Source: Terrabacter sp. MAHUQ-38 (GTDB lineage Bacteria > Actinomycetota > Actinomycetes > Actinomycetales > Dermatophilaceae). From it: a DNA stretch of 64,000 bases. The stretch lies in the NCBI RefSeq assembly GCF_014518425.1, contig NZ_JACVCU010000005.1:124678-188677 (forward strand), in the 5' to 3' direction. The position numbers and the translations under genes are program-made. The notes beneath the pieces were generated by a model. The model had not been told where the DNA came from. It worked only from the letters and a program-made list of their open reading frames with translations, and searched no databases. This document shows positions 40,467-50,849 of this stretch, piece by piece. Each line of letters starts with the position of its first letter. Position 1 is the first letter of the stretch.

Positions 40467-40817
40467 ATGGCCAGCGGTAACGCCATTCGCGGAAGCCGGG
40501 TCGGCGCCGGCCCGATGGGCGAGGCCGAGCGCGGCGACGCCGCGCCCCGCGTCCACATCTCCTACTGGTGCTCCAACGGGCACGAGACGCGTCCGAGCTT
40601 CGCGGAGGAGCCCGGCATGGTGCTGCCCGAGACGTGGGACTGCCCGCGCTGCGGCTTCCCCGCCGGCCAGGACAAGGACAACCCGCCCGCCCCACCGAAG
40701 GTGGAGCCCTACAAGACCCACCTCGCCTACGTGAAGGAGCGTCGCAGCGACGCCGACGGCGCCGCGATTCTCGACGAAGCCCTGAGCACCCTGCGCGAGC
40801 GCGGCCTCATCCAGTGA
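40467..40817 (+). CDS. rbpA: RNA polymerase-binding protein RbpA
   Basis: 116 residues. It starts with the family's basic region (AIRGSRVGAGPMGEAER) that contacts promoter DNA and sigma, followed by a zinc-binding core (YWCSNGHETRPSF and WDCPRCGFPAG) and a C-terminal sigma-interaction helix (HLAYVKERRSDADGAAILDE). RbpA stabilises open complexes with the principal sigma factor and is specific to actinobacteria. GAGAGGA lies 7 bases before the ATG, and the gene probably shares the secG transcript (10-base gap). Confidence 0.95.
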   Translation: MASGNAIRGSRVGAGPMGEAERGDAAPRVHISYWCSNGHETRPSFAEEPGMVLPETWDCPRCGFPAGQDKDNPPAPPKVEPYKTHLAYVKERRSDADGAAILDEALSTLRERGLIQ

Positions 40818-40844
40818 CCTGACCGGTCACGCACCGACACGGCC

Positions 40845-40878
40845 GAAAGGGCCCGGGAGATCTCTCCCGGGCCCTTTC
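40845..40878. terminator. Terminator between rbpA and the PPP operon
   Basis: Perfectly complementary 16-base arms (40845-40860 with 40863-40878) centred on AGATCT, 27 bases after the rpbA-side stop and 25 before the end of pgl. It serves both converging units. Confidence 0.8.
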
Positions 40879-40903
40879 CGCATACCGAGCGCCGGAGCCG
40901 GCG

Positions 40904-41638
40904 TCAGCCGAGGCCGGATGCGGCGTCGGCGTCGACGAGCCAGAGGGTCGCCTCGCTGCCGCGTACACCCGCCGCCGGCACGTCCCACCGGTCGGCACCC
41001 GGCGCCAGTGCGGCCGCCACGGCATCGGCCTTGTCGGCCCCGGCGACGAGGAACCACACCTCACGCGAACGCTCGAGGCACTCGAAGGTCAGGCTCACCC
41101 GGTCCGGCGGCGGCTTCGGGGAGTCGTGCACGGCCACCGCCACGGCGTCGGTCGTGCGCTGCGCGGGGTGGTGCGGGAACAGCGACGCGACGTGGCCGTC
41201 GGGCCCGACGCCGAGCAGCACGACATCGAAGGCGCCCTGCCCGTGCTCCCTGACCGTGAGGGCGTACGCCTCGGCGCTGGCCTCGGCGCTCTCTGACACG
41301 TCGGGTCCGGCGACCCGGTGCACCTTCGCCGGGTCGAGCCCCAGAGCGCTGAGCCCGGCGTCGTCGTTCTGGGTGTCGTTGCGGTCGGGGTCGCCGGCCG
41401 GCAGGTAGCGCTCGTCGCCCCACCACACGCGGACGCGGGCCCAGTCGACCGCGGAGCGTCCCGGCACCTTCGTGACGGAGGCGATGATCGCCGAGCCCAT
41501 CGAGCCGCCGGTGAGGGCGACCTGGGCCTCGGACCCGCGCGACTGCGCGTCGAGGAGCGCGATGACGAGACGAGCCGCCGCGGCATCCGCGAGCGCCGAC
41601 TTCTCCGCGTGGACCACGACACGGGGGTCGGCCGTCAC
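40904..41638 (-). CDS. pgl: 6-phosphogluconolactonase
   Basis: 244 residues of the DevB/NagB-like family. It hydrolyses 6-phosphogluconolactone, the product of Zwf. Seen are VALTGGSMGSAIIASV for the phosphate loop, VRVWWGDERYLPAGDPDRND, VLLGVGPDGHVASLFPHHPA with the catalytic His, and RVSLTFECLERSREVWFLVAG. It is the last gene of the tkt-tal-pgi-zwf-opcA-pgl operon and overlaps the opcA stop by four bases, as expected for a single metabolic unit. Confidence 0.95.
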   Translation of the reverse strand: MTADPRVVVHAEKSALADAAAARLVIALLDAQSRGSEAQVALTGGSMGSAIIASVTKVPGRSAVDWARVRVWWGDERYLPAGDPDRNDTQNDDAGLSALGLDPAKVHRVAGPDVSESAEASAEAYALTVREHGQGAFDVVLLGVGPDGHVASLFPHHPAQRTTDAVAVAVHDSPKPPPDRVSLTFECLERSREVWFLVAGADKADAVAAALAPGADRWDVPAAGVRGSEATLWLVDADAASGLG

Positions 41639-42990
41639 GACATCGCCTTCCGAGCCGTGCCCTTCCTGGCGGTGGCCTTCCTCGTGCCTGCGGTCTTCTT
41701 CGCAGCCGCCTTCTTGGCCGTCGTCTTCTTGGCCGTCGTCTTCTTGGCCGTCGACTTCGTCGGCGTGCTCTTCGTCGGTGCGGTGCTCGTGCCCGTCGTC
41801 CCCGTCTTCGTACCGGCGGAGGCGCCGTCGGCCGAGACCTTGGTACGGCGTTTGGCGGTCTGCTTCTCGCGCGAGGTGCGCTTGCCCGCGAGCTTGCGCA
41901 CCGTCGCTGCGTGGACCTGGGCGGTCTCGGCGTGCTCGGGGGCCGGGGGCGCCGAGATCATCGCACTGGCCTCCTGCGCGGACTCGTCACGACTCAGGCG
42001 GGCCGCCAGGCGGCGCGACTCGGCGGGGTCGGGTGCCTTGCCGGCGCGGGCGGCGGCGGCCGCGGTGAGCCGCACCGGTTGGAGGGCATCCAGGCCGTGC
42101 AGGAGGGCCTCCTCGTACGTCTCGTCGGGGTCGAGGCGACGCAGCTCGTCGGCGAGGCACTCGGGCAGCTCACGGCGGGGCAGGCTGATCCGACGATCGG
42201 GCTGACCGTTCTGCGAGAGGGTGGCGACCGTGTCGCCGGGGCGCACGAGGTCGATGGGCCCGCTCTTGCGCTCGAGGCGCACCGCGCTGATGCCGGAGCC
42301 ACGCGGTGTCGACACCCGGTGCACCGGCACCTTGAGCCGTCGGTGGAGCCAGGCCGCGAGCAGGTCCGACGACGGCGAGTCGGGTGCACCACTGACCACG
42401 GCTCCCGTGATCGGCTCGTAGGGCGGCTGGTCGAGCGCCGCCGCGAGCAGACCGCGCCATCGCGTCAGGCGCGTCCAGGCCAGGTCGGTGTCTCCCGGCC
42501 GGTACGTCGCCGCGCGCTTCTTGAGCATGTGTCGCGGGCTGCGGTGCTCTGCGGCGTCCGTGATGCGACGTTGCGCCATGGCCCCGATGGGGTCCCTGCC
42601 GACGTCGGCAGGAGCCTCGCCGGGCCACCACGCGACGATGGGGGAGTCGGGAAGCAGGAGCGGGACCACGACACTGGGGCCGTGGTTGGCGAGCGCGCCG
42701 TAGAGCCGCAGCACGACGATCTCGCTCGCACCCGCGTCGCCGCCGAGCCGGATCTGGGCGTCGAGGCGGTTCTTGCCGCGCCGGTCACCGGAGATGACGA
42801 CGATGATGCGGCAGGGGTGCTGCCGGCTGGCCTGGTTGGCGACGTCGATGGCGTTGCCGGCGTCGGTGTCATCGACGACGACGACGAGCGTCAGCACGCG
42901 TCCGAGGGCCATCGCGCCGACCTCGTTGCGCAGCCGGACGAGCGTCTTGCTGATGCCGGTGGTCGTGGTGTCGGTCAGGTCGCGGATCAC
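41635..42990 (-). CDS. opcA: Glucose-6-phosphate dehydrogenase assembly protein OpcA
   Basis: 451 residues. OpcA is needed for activity or assembly of Zwf in actinobacteria and cyanobacteria. Family blocks are RVLTLVVVVDDTDAGNAIDV, PCRIIVVISGDRRGKNRLDA and PDSPIVAWWPGEAPADVG. From about residue 387 a basic tail of AKKTT-type repeats follows, unusual for the family. GTG 42990 is chosen: GGAGG lies 5 bases upstream, and the codon overlaps the zwf stop (GTGA). The frame stays open upstream opposite zwf, but that is not coding. Confidence 0.94.
   Translation of the reverse strand: MIRDLTDTTTTGISKTLVRLRNEVGAMALGRVLTLVVVVDDTDAGNAIDVANQASRQHPCRIIVVISGDRRGKNRLDAQIRLGGDAGASEIVVLRLYGALANHGPSVVVPLLLPDSPIVAWWPGEAPADVGRDPIGAMAQRRITDAAEHRSPRHMLKKRAATYRPGDTDLAWTRLTRWRGLLAAALDQPPYEPITGAVVSGAPDSPSSDLLAAWLHRRLKVPVHRVSTPRGSGISAVRLERKSGPIDLVRPGDTVATLSQNGQPDRRISLPRRELPECLADELRRLDPDETYEEALLHGLDALQPVRLTAAAAARAGKAPDPAESRRLAARLSRDESAQEASAMISAPPAPEHAETAQVHAATVRKLAGKRTSREKQTAKRRTKVSADGASAGTKTGTTGTSTAPTKSTPTKSTAKKTTAKKTTAKKAAAKKTAGTRKATARKGTARKAMS
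41711..41755 (-). repeat. Three 15-bp coding repeats in the opcA tail
   Basis: Units at 41711, 41726 and 41741 are identical except for the last two bases. On the minus strand they encode AKKTT repeats within a Lys/Ala/Thr-rich C-terminal extension. Confidence 0.75.
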
Positions 42991-44528
42991 GGCATCCTCC
43001 ACGTGCGTCCGTCGCGCTCGAGCATGTGGTCCGCCGAAGGCGGCCCCCAGGTGCCGGCGGGGTACTGCTCCGGCTTGCCCGACTTGGCCCAGTGCCGCAT
43101 GAGCGGGTCGAGGATCCGCCAGGACGACTCGACCTCCTCGTGCCGCGGGAAGAGCGGCGGGTCGCCGAGCAGGACGTCGAGGATGAGCCGCTCGTACGCC
43201 TCGGGCGAGGCCTCGGTGAACGACGAGCCGTAGCCGAAGTCCATCGTGACGTCGCGCACCTCCATCTGGGCGCCGGGCACCTTGGAGCCGAAGCGGATCG
43301 TCACACCCTCGTCGGGCTGCACCCTGATGACGATGGCGTTCTGACCCAGCTCCTCGGTCGCCGTGTGCTCGAAGGGGAGGTGCGGCGCCCGCTTGAAGAC
43401 CACCGCGATCTCCGTGACGCGCTTGCCGAGGCGCTTGCCGGTGCGCAGGTAGAACGGGACCCCGGCCCAGCGCCGGGTGTCGACCTCGAGGGTGACGGCC
43501 GCGAACGTCTCGGTGGTCGACGAGGGGTTGACGCCCTCCTCCTGGAGGTAGCCGACGACCTCCTCGGCGCCCTGCCAGCCGGTGGCGTACTGCCCGCGAG
43601 CCGCACCCTTGTCGAGGTTGTCGGGCAGCCGCACCGCAGAGAGCACCTTCTCCTTCTCCGCGCGAAGGTCCTTGGCGTCGAAGGAGACCGGCTCCTCCAT
43701 GGCCGTCAGGGCGAGCAGCTGGAGCAGGTGGTTCTGGATGACGTCGCGCGCGGCCCCGATGCCGTCGTAGTAGCCGGCGCGGCCGGCGATGCCGATGTCC
43801 TCGGCCATCGTGATCTGCACGTGGTCGACGTAGTTGGCGTTCCAGACGGGCTCGAAGAACTGGTTCGCGAAGCGCAGGGCGAGGAGGTTCTGGACCGTCT
43901 CCTTGCCGAGGTAGTGGTCGATGCGGAACACCGAGTCGGGTGGGAAGACGCCCTCGACGATCTCGTTGAGCTCCTGGGCGCTCTTGAGGTCGTGCCCGAA
44001 CGGCTTCTCGATGATCACGCGGCGCCAGCTGTCGCCCTCGGCCTTCGTCAGCCCGCAGCGCTCGAGCTGCTCGCACACGGTCGCGAAGAAGCCGGGAGGG
44101 ATCGACAGGTAGAACGCGTGGTTGCCGCCGGTGCCGCGGTCCTCGTCGAGCTCGTCGACCGTCTTGGCGAGCAGGTCGAACGCCGCCGGGTCGTCGAAGG
44201 TGCCGGGCACGAACCGGAAGCCCTCGGAGAGGTTGCGCCACACGTCCTCGCTGAAGGGCGTGCGGGCGTGCTGCTTCACGGCGTCGTGGACGACCTGACC
44301 GAAGTCCTGCGCGGCCCAGTCGCGGCGGGCGAAGCCGACGAGCGAGAAGCCCGGCGGCAGGAGCCCGCGGTTGGCGAGGTCGTAGATCGCGGGCATGAGC
44401 TTCTTGCGGGCGAGGTCACCAGTCACACCGAAGAGCACCAGGCCGCAAGGCCCGGCGATGCGGGGGAGACGCTTGTCCTCGGCCGTGCGAAGCGGGTTGT
44501 GTCCGTGGGCGATTCGCGCCGGACTCAT
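42987..44528 (-). CDS. zwf: Glucose-6-phosphate 1-dehydrogenase
   Basis: 513 residues, full length. It oxidises glucose-6-phosphate with NADP+ in the first PPP step. The nucleotide fold LVLFGVTGDLARKKLMPAIY, the substrate site RIDHYLGKETVQNLLALRFA with the catalytic His, and IIEKPFGHDLKSAQELN are diagnostic. Start and stop overlap pgi and opcA by four bases each (ATGA, GTGA), so Zwf and its assembly factor OpcA are co-translated. Confidence 0.98.
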   Translation of the reverse strand: MSPARIAHGHNPLRTAEDKRLPRIAGPCGLVLFGVTGDLARKKLMPAIYDLANRGLLPPGFSLVGFARRDWAAQDFGQVVHDAVKQHARTPFSEDVWRNLSEGFRFVPGTFDDPAAFDLLAKTVDELDEDRGTGGNHAFYLSIPPGFFATVCEQLERCGLTKAEGDSWRRVIIEKPFGHDLKSAQELNEIVEGVFPPDSVFRIDHYLGKETVQNLLALRFANQFFEPVWNANYVDHVQITMAEDIGIAGRAGYYDGIGAARDVIQNHLLQLLALTAMEEPVSFDAKDLRAEKEKVLSAVRLPDNLDKGAARGQYATGWQGAEEVVGYLQEEGVNPSSTTETFAAVTLEVDTRRWAGVPFYLRTGKRLGKRVTEIAVVFKRAPHLPFEHTATEELGQNAIVIRVQPDEGVTIRFGSKVPGAQMEVRDVTMDFGYGSSFTEASPEAYERLILDVLLGDPPLFPRHEEVESSWRILDPLMRHWAKSGKPEQYPAGTWGPPSADHMLERDGRTWRMP

Positions 44529-46168
44529 CCAGGACCTCCTGCGGCGAGGGCCTTCCGCAGCTGCTCGAGGCCCGCGTCGTGGTCGGTGAGGTGCAGCTGG
44601 AGCACGGGCCGCCCGTGGTCGGCGAGCACCGCCGCGTCGCCACCGGCCTGCGAGGCGATGAAGTCACCGAAGGTGAACTCGCGCCCCGGGACGGCGAGGT
44701 CTTCCTTGGGTGCGGCAGTCACCTGGAGATAGACGCCCACCGACGGCCCGCCCTTGTGGAACTGACCGGTCGAGTGGAGGAAGCGAGGTCCCCAGCCGAA
44801 GGTCACCGGACGCTCGGTGCGCAGGGCCAGCGGCACACGGCACTCGGCGAGGTCGGCGTCGGCCAGCCGGTCGAGGTAGGCCATGACGGCGACGTAGCCG
44901 CGGTCGGCGTCGAGCTGCGCGAAGAGCGCGTCGAGTGCAGCCGGCACGGTTCGGGCGTCGCCGAGCCAGGCGCCGTCGCCGCCGAGCGCCCGGATCTCGA
45001 TGGCGCCGTCGGTCGCCGCCGGCGCCGCCACGGAGCCGGTGCCCTGGTCGAGCAGCTGACGCGCAGCCTTCTTGGCGCTCTCGACGTCGGGCTGGTCGAA
45101 CGGGTTGATGCCGAGCAGGCGGCCGGCGACGGCGGTCGCGACCTCCCACAGGAGCAGCTGTGCCCCGAGGGCGCCGCCGACGCGTACCTCCGAGGCCGCA
45201 TCGGTGGCGGGTGCGTCGCCGTCGGAGTCTGCCGCCACGAGGCGCGCCACGGTGACGTCGGCAGCGGGCCACTTCACCTCGGGGTCGTCGTCGCCACCGA
45301 CGACGACGGGAAGCACACCGGTGCCGTTCTTGCCCGTGGACTCGGCGATGAGCTGCTCGGCCCAGTCGGCGAACCCGACGATGCCGGAGCCGTTGTCGAC
45401 GATGACGAGCTTGTCGCGCAGGGGGTCGGTGCCGCCCATCGCCGCGCCGAGACGCAGGCCGGGGTTGGCGTCGTCGTCGGTGGCGAGCACGTCGGCGACC
45501 GACTCGGCCTCGTCGAGGAGCGCCTCGACGTCGACGCCGGCGAGACCACTCGGCACCAGGCCGAACGCGGTGAGCGCGGAGTAGCGCCCACCGACGTTGG
45601 GGTCGGCGTTGATGACGCGGTAGCCCTTCTCGCGGGACTCCTTGTCGAGCGGGCTTCCCGGGTCGGTGACGATGACGATGCGCGTGGCCGGGTCGATGCC
45701 GGCGTCGGTGAACGCCTGCTCGTAGGCCCGGCGCTGCGAGTCGGTCTCGACGGTGGAGCCGGACTTGCTCGACACGACGACGACGGAGTGCTCGAGGTCG
45801 TCGGCGACGGCAGCGCGCACGTAGTCAGGGTCGGAGGAGTCGAGCACGACGAGCGGCTTGCCGGCCGTCGCGCAGATGACCTCAGGCGCCAGTGAGGACC
45901 CACCCATGCCGCACAGCACGACGTGGGTCAGCCCGTCTGCGGTCAGCGACTCACGCAAGGCGGCGATCTCACCGACGAGCGGTCGCGACGAGCGGGGAAG
46001 ACCCACCCAGGAGAGGCGGATCCGCGACTCGGCCTCGGCGTCCGCACCCCACAGCGTCGCGTCCTGGGCGAAGAGCCGGCTGGCGACGGAATCGTCGACG
46101 AGGGCCGGCACGTGCCGACCGATCGCGTCCGCCGCAGCGCCTGATGCGCTGACGGACAGCGAGCTCAT
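44525..46168 (-). CDS. pgi: Glucose-6-phosphate isomerase
   Basis: 547 residues. It interconverts glucose- and fructose-6-phosphate. Sugar-isomerase (SIS) blocks are visible: [37 protein letters not shown], and [20 protein letters not shown]. The protein belongs to the divergent actinobacterial form found inside the tal-zwf cluster rather than to the classic E. coli type. It overlaps tal upstream and zwf downstream by four bases each, linking glycolysis and the PPP in one operon. Confidence 0.92.
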   Translation of the reverse strand: MSSLSVSASGAAADAIGRHVPALVDDSVASRLFAQDATLWGADAEAESRIRLSWVGLPRSSRPLVGEIAALRESLTADGLTHVVLCGMGGSSLAPEVICATAGKPLVVLDSSDPDYVRAAVADDLEHSVVVVSSKSGSTVETDSQRRAYEQAFTDAGIDPATRIVIVTDPGSPLDKESREKGYRVINADPNVGGRYSALTAFGLVPSGLAGVDVEALLDEAESVADVLATDDDANPGLRLGAAMGGTDPLRDKLVIVDNGSGIVGFADWAEQLIAESTGKNGTGVLPVVVGGDDDPEVKWPAADVTVARLVAADSDGDAPATDAASEVRVGGALGAQLLLWEVATAVAGRLLGINPFDQPDVESAKKAARQLLDQGTGSVAAPAATDGAIEIRALGGDGAWLGDARTVPAALDALFAQLDADRGYVAVMAYLDRLADADLAECRVPLALRTERPVTFGWGPRFLHSTGQFHKGGPSVGVYLQVTAAPKEDLAVPGREFTFGDFIASQAGGDAAVLADHGRPVLQLHLTDHDAGLEQLRKALAAGGPG

Positions 46169-47277
46169 GCCGTCACCTTCTCCATCTCCACGGTGACGCC
46201 GTCGAGGAGCTCACCCCACGCCTTCTCGAACTTGTCGACACCCTCGACCTCGAGGAGGTCGACCACCTCGTTGTAGGAGACGCCGGCGGACTCGAGGTCG
46301 TCGAGCACCTGGCTCGCCCCGGCGTAGCCACCGGTGATGGTGTCGCCGGTGATCGTGCCGTGGTCGGCCGTGGCCTCGAGCGTCTTCTCCGGCATCGTGT
46401 TGACGACGCCAGGCGCGACGAGCTCGGTGACGTACATCGTGTCGGGGTAGGCCGGGTCCTTGACGCCCGTGGACGCCCACAGCGGTCGCTGCTTGTTGGC
46501 CCCCTCGTCGGCGAGGCTCTTCCAGCGCGGCGTCGAGAAGACCTCCTCGAACGCCTGGTACGCGAGGACCGCGTTGGCGATCCCGGCCTTGCCGCGCAGG
46601 CCGGTGGCCTCGTCGCTGCCGATGGCGTCGAGGCGCTTGTCGATCTCGGTGTCGACGCGCGAGACGAAGAACGAGGCCACGGAATGGATCGTCGACAGGT
46701 CGTGGCCGTTGGCGTGCGCCTTCTCGAGACCCTCGAGGTAGGCGTTCATGACGGCTCGGTAGCGCTCGAGGGAGAAGATCAGGGTCACGTTGACGCTGAT
46801 GCCCTCGGCGATGGTCGCCGTGATGGCCGGCAGGCCGGCCTTCGTGGCGGGGATCTTGATGAGGACGTTCGGGCGGTCCACGGCGGCATACAGCTGCTTG
46901 GCCTGCTCGACCGTCTTGTCGGTCTCGTGGGCGAGGCGGGGGTCGACCTCGATCGAGGCCCGGCCGTCGACGCCGCCCGTCGACTCGTAGAGCGGCAGGA
47001 ACAGGTCGCACGCCTCGCGCACGTCGGCGGTGGTCAGCTCGAAGACGACCTCCTCGACGTCCTTGCCGTCCTTCGTCAAGGCGGCGAGGTCGTCGTTGTA
47101 GCGGTCGCCCTTCGACAGGGCGGCCTGGAAGATCGACGGGTTGGACGTGAGACCGACGACGTTGCGCTCCTCGATGAGCTCGGAGATCTTGCCGGTCTCG
47201 ATGAGGTCGCGGGACAGGTCGTCGAGCCAGATGGAGACTCCGGCGTCGGACAGGGCCTTGGTGTTCGGGTTGGTCAT
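46165..47277 (-). CDS. tal: Transaldolase
   Basis: 370 residues of the longer actinobacterial transaldolase type. The enzyme transfers dihydroxyacetone between sugar phosphates. The N-terminal [33 protein letters not shown], and the Schiff-base Lys region [18 protein letters not shown] are present. ATG 47277 has GGGGAAG upstream and lies 2 bases after the tkt stop; the more upstream open frame lies within tkt. The stop overlaps the pgi start. Confidence 0.97.
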   Translation of the reverse strand: MTNPNTKALSDAGVSIWLDDLSRDLIETGKISELIEERNVVGLTSNPSIFQAALSKGDRYNDDLAALTKDGKDVEEVVFELTTADVREACDLFLPLYESTGGVDGRASIEVDPRLAHETDKTVEQAKQLYAAVDRPNVLIKIPATKAGLPAITATIAEGISVNVTLIFSLERYRAVMNAYLEGLEKAHANGHDLSTIHSVASFFVSRVDTEIDKRLDAIGSDEATGLRGKAGIANAVLAYQAFEEVFSTPRWKSLADEGANKQRPLWASTGVKDPAYPDTMYVTELVAPGVVNTMPEKTLEATADHGTITGDTITGGYAGASQVLDDLESAGVSYNEVVDLLEVEGVDKFEKAWGELLDGVTVEMEKVTA

Positions 47278-47279
47278 GC

Positions 47280-49634
47280 TCACTTCCCCTTGCTCGATGC
47301 GGATGCGGCGGCCTTCTTCGCGGCCGGAGTCTTCAGCTCGTCGCCCATGACGTCGGTGGCAGCGCTCTGGGCTGCGCGAGCCGGGTTGGTCTCGGTCACG
47401 CCGGGAGCTTTGGTCGCTGCCCCCTTGGCGGCCTTGAGCGAGTCCTTGGCGGCCTTGACGACGGCGTCCGCCGTGAGGCCGAACTCCCGGTAGAGCGTCT
47501 GGAAGTCGGCCGAGGCGCCGAAGTGCTCGATGCTCACGACGCGGCCGGCGTCGCCGACGATGTCGTGCCAGCCCATGGACACTCCCGCCTCGACGCTGAC
47601 GCGGGCGCGGACGGCCGGGGGGAGCACCTTGTCCTGGTAGGCACGGGTCTGCTTCTCGAACCACTCACGGCACGGCATGGAGACGACACGTGTCGCGATC
47701 TTCGACTTCTCGAGGCGCTCTGCTGCCTGGACGGCGAGCTGGACCTCGGAGCCGGTGGCGACGATGACGACGTCGGGGTCGCCGGCGCGGGACTCCTCGA
47801 CGAGGACGTAGGCACCCTTGGCGACGCCGCTGACCTTGCCGTGCGTCGAACGGTCCCACGTCGGCACCGGCTGGCGCGTCAGGCAGAGGGCCGCAGGGCC
47901 GTCGGTGCGGGTGAGGATCTGGGCCCAGGCGGCCGCGGTCTCGTTGGCGTCGGCCGGGCGGACGACGTCGAGGCCGGGGATCGCGCGCAGGGCGGCCAGG
48001 TGCTCGATCGGCTGGTGCGTAGGACCGTCCTCGCCGAGACCGATCGAGTCGTGGGTCCACACGTAGGTGACGGGCACCTGCTGGATCGCAGCGAGACGGA
48101 CGGCGGGGCGCATGTAGTCGGAGAAGACGAGGAAGGTGCCGCCGTAGGGGCGGGTCAGGCCCTCGAGCGCGATCCCGTTGAGGATCATGCCCATGCCGTT
48201 CTCACGGATGCCGAAGTGGAGCGTGCGGCCGTAGGGGCCACCCTTCCACTCGCGCGTCTGCTTGCCGCTGGGGACGAACGAGGGCTGGCCCTCCATCGTC
48301 GTGTTGTTGGACTCGGCGAGGTCGGCGGAGCCACCCCACAGCTCCGGCATGACGTCGGCGAGGGCGCCGAGGACCTTGCCCGAGGCCGCGCGGGTCGCGA
48401 TGCCCTTGGCGTCGGCGGGGAAGGTCGGCAGCGCCTTGGCGAGGCCCTGGGGCGCCTTGCCGGCGACGACGCGGTCGAGCAGCTCGGCGCGGTCGGGGTT
48501 GGCCTTGCGCCACGCGTTGTAGGACTTGTCCCACTCGCGGTGGGCCGCCTTGCCGCGCTTGACGACCTCGCGGGCGCGCTTGAGGACAGCCGGGTCGACG
48601 GCGAAGGTCTTCTTCGGGTCGAAGCCGAGCAGCTCCTTCGTCGCGCCGATCTCCGCGTCGCCGAGCGCCGAACCGTGCGACTTGCCGGTGTTCTGCTTCG
48701 TCGGGGCGGGCCAGGCGATGATGGTGTGGAGCACGACGAGGGTCGGCTTGTCCAGGACCTTGTCACCGGAGCTGATCGCCGCGAGGAGTGCGTCGACGTC
48801 CTCGACGTAGGTGGCACCATCGGCGTCCTTGCGCCAGTCGACCTCGACGACGTGCCAGCCGTATGCCGCGAAGCGCGCCGCGACGTCCTCGCTGAACGCG
48901 ATGTCGGTGTCGTCCTCGATGGAGATCTGGTTGGCGTCGTAGACGACGGTGAGGTTGCCGAGCTCCTGGTGGCCGGCCAGGGCGCAGGCCTCGTGCGAGA
49001 CGCCCTCCTGCATGTCGCCGTCGGACGCGATGACGTACACGTTGTGGTCGAACGGGCTCGTGCCCGGCTTGGCGTCGGGGTCGAAGAGGCCGCGCTGGCG
49101 ACGTTGCGCCATGGCCATGCCGACGGCGGAGGCCAGGCCCGAGCCGAGCGGCCCGGTGGTGATCTCGACGCCGGGTGTGTGGTGGACCTCGGGGTGGCCC
49201 GGGGTCAGCGACCCCCAGGTGCGCAGCGACTTGAGGTCGTCGAGGGAGAGGCCGTAGCCGGAGAGGTAGAGCTGGATGTACTGGGTGAGGCTCGAGTGGC
49301 CGCAGGAGAGCACGAAGCGGTCACGACCGAGCCACGTCGGGTCGGAGGGGTCGTGCGTCATGACGTTCTGGTAGAGCAGGTACGCGAGGGGTGCGAGCGA
49401 CATCGCGGTGCCGGGGTGGCCGTTGCCGACCTTCTGCACGGCGTCTGCGGCGAGCAGGCGCGTCGTGTCGACCGCACGGACGTCGAGGTCGTTCCATCCG
49501 GCCTTCTTCGCGACGGGCAGCGGCAGACCCGGGTCGCGCTGTGCCAGCTGGCCCTTCGTCTTCGCCGTCCTCGTGCTGCTGGATCGGGTGGGCTTCTTCG
49601 CCTTGACGGCGGTGCTGGAAGCAGCGGTGGGCAC
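47280..49634 (-). CDS. tkt: Transketolase
   Basis: 784 residues. Thiamine-diphosphate enzyme that moves two-carbon units between sugar phosphates. Blocks: [40 protein letters not shown], the ThDP motif [20 protein letters not shown], and [20 protein letters not shown]. Compared with typical ~700-residue forms it has a ~36-residue basic N-terminal extension ([18 protein letters not shown]) and a Lys/Ala/Ser tail. GTG 49634 is supported by AAGGAG 9 bases upstream. It leads the six-gene PPP operon and diverges from ctaB. Confidence 0.97.
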   Translation of the reverse strand: MPTAASSTAVKAKKPTRSSSTRTAKTKGQLAQRDPGLPLPVAKKAGWNDLDVRAVDTTRLLAADAVQKVGNGHPGTAMSLAPLAYLLYQNVMTHDPSDPTWLGRDRFVLSCGHSSLTQYIQLYLSGYGLSLDDLKSLRTWGSLTPGHPEVHHTPGVEITTGPLGSGLASAVGMAMAQRRQRGLFDPDAKPGTSPFDHNVYVIASDGDMQEGVSHEACALAGHQELGNLTVVYDANQISIEDDTDIAFSEDVAARFAAYGWHVVEVDWRKDADGATYVEDVDALLAAISSGDKVLDKPTLVVLHTIIAWPAPTKQNTGKSHGSALGDAEIGATKELLGFDPKKTFAVDPAVLKRAREVVKRGKAAHREWDKSYNAWRKANPDRAELLDRVVAGKAPQGLAKALPTFPADAKGIATRAASGKVLGALADVMPELWGGSADLAESNNTTMEGQPSFVPSGKQTREWKGGPYGRTLHFGIRENGMGMILNGIALEGLTRPYGGTFLVFSDYMRPAVRLAAIQQVPVTYVWTHDSIGLGEDGPTHQPIEHLAALRAIPGLDVVRPADANETAAAWAQILTRTDGPAALCLTRQPVPTWDRSTHGKVSGVAKGAYVLVEESRAGDPDVVIVATGSEVQLAVQAAERLEKSKIATRVVSMPCREWFEKQTRAYQDKVLPPAVRARVSVEAGVSMGWHDIVGDAGRVVSIEHFGASADFQTLYREFGLTADAVVKAAKDSLKAAKGAATKAPGVTETNPARAAQSAATDVMGDELKTPAAKKAAASASSKGK

Positions 49635-49677
49635 GGAACGGGTCTCCTTCGGAAAACGTGGATCGCGTACGGGCACG

Positions 49678-49683
49678 AGCCTA
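49678..49683 (-). promoter_or_regulatory. -10 element of the PPP operon
   Basis: TAGGCT on the minus strand predicts a start near 49671 and a leader of about 37 nt containing the AAGGAG ribosome site of tkt. A plausible but weak -35 (TGTCAT) is 18 bases upstream. Confidence 0.45.
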
Positions 49684-49770
49684 GACCGTGGTTTGTGACC
49701 GATGACACCTCGCCCGAGGAGCGGTACGTACGTCGGGCCGGTGCGGTCCCGAGCGCTGTCGGCGACGGTC

Positions 49771-49776
49771 TAGACT
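49771..49776 (+). promoter_or_regulatory. ctaB -10 element
   Basis: TAGACT predicts a start near 49783 and a leader of about 53 nt. Confidence 0.4.
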
Positions 49777-49835
49777 TGCGTCGCAATGCTCCGTACCCAG
49801 CGGGCCGGAGCGACGTACCAGCGATGAGGATCTCA

Positions 49836-50798
49836 GTGACAACGGTGGACCCCCGCGCCGACCTCTCGGCGCTGCACGGTCCGGACGGCAGTGGGCTGAA
49901 GTTCCTCGTCGGACAGTACGTCTCGCTGATGAAGCCGCGGATCATCGAGCTGCTCCTCATCACGACGATCCCCGTCATGTTCCTGGCCGAGCAGGGTGTG
50001 CCGGACCTCTGGCTCGTCGTCGCGACCGTCGTCGGCGGCACGCTGTCGGCGGGAGCCGCCAACACCCTCAACTGCTACATCGACCGCGACATCGACGCGG
50101 TCATGCACCGCACGAGCCGACGCCCGCTCGTGACCGGGACGGTCACCCCCCGCGGGGCGCTGGTGTTCGGTGTCGCGCTGGCCGTCGGCTCCACGGCCTG
50201 GCTCGGCCTGCTCGTCAACTGGCTGAGCGCCTGGCTCGCCCTCGGTGCGCTGCTCTTCTACGTCTTCGGCTACACGCTGCTGCTCAAGCGCCGCACGCGC
50301 CAGAACATCGTCTGGGGCGGCGCGGCCGGTTGCATGCCGGTCCTCATCGGGTGGTCGGCCGTCACCGACACGCTGTCGTGGTCGGCGTTCATCCTCTTCA
50401 TGGTGATCTTCTTCTGGACGCCGCCGCACTACTGGCCGCTCTCGATGCGCTACAAGGACGACTACGCCACGGCCCACGTGCCGATGCTTCCCGTCGTCGA
50501 ACGCTTCGTCGTCGTGGCGAAGCAGGTCGTCGCCTACTCGTGGGCCATGGTCCTGACGTCGCTCGCGCTCATCCCGGTCCAGCAGGTCGGCTGGGTCTAC
50601 TCCGTCGCGGCGCTCGTCTCGGGTGCGCTCTTCCTCACCGAGGCCCACCGCCTCCTCGCCCGTGCCAACGCCGGTGCTGCAGAGGACGTGCTCAAGCCGA
50701 TGCGGCTCTTCCACTTCTCCATCACCTACCTGACGATCCTGTTCGTCGGCGTCGCGCTCGACCCGATCTGGCACCTGCCCCTGCCCGTCTTCTCCTGA
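49836..50798 (+). CDS. ctaB: Protoheme IX farnesyltransferase (heme O synthase)
   Basis: 320 residues with about nine membrane spans, UbiA family. It adds a farnesyl group to heme b, giving heme O. The prenyl-diphosphate-binding block [20 protein letters not shown] is diagnostic, with a second acidic region [21 protein letters not shown] 49836 has GAGGA 5 bases upstream; ATG 49824 is in frame but poorly spaced. The partner heme A synthase is 3 kb away on the other strand. The long open frame upstream is the antisense of tkt. Confidence 0.96.
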   Translation: MTTVDPRADLSALHGPDGSGLKFLVGQYVSLMKPRIIELLLITTIPVMFLAEQGVPDLWLVVATVVGGTLSAGAANTLNCYIDRDIDAVMHRTSRRPLVTGTVTPRGALVFGVALAVGSTAWLGLLVNWLSAWLALGALLFYVFGYTLLLKRRTRQNIVWGGAAGCMPVLIGWSAVTDTLSWSAFILFMVIFFWTPPHYWPLSMRYKDDYATAHVPMLPVVERFVVVAKQVVAYSWAMVLTSLALIPVQQVGWVYSVAALVSGALFLTEAHRLLARANAGAAEDVLKPMRLFHFSITYLTILFVGVALDPIWHLPLPVFS

Positions 50799-50849
50799 GG
50801 GGTTGCGGGCGCAATCCGCGGGGCTCTCCCGAGGCTCAGACTTGCGAGC

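Noticed and set aside
47523-49835. Plus-strand open frame running into ctaB
   Set aside because: It lies opposite tkt and has no domain; CtaB homology begins at about 49836.
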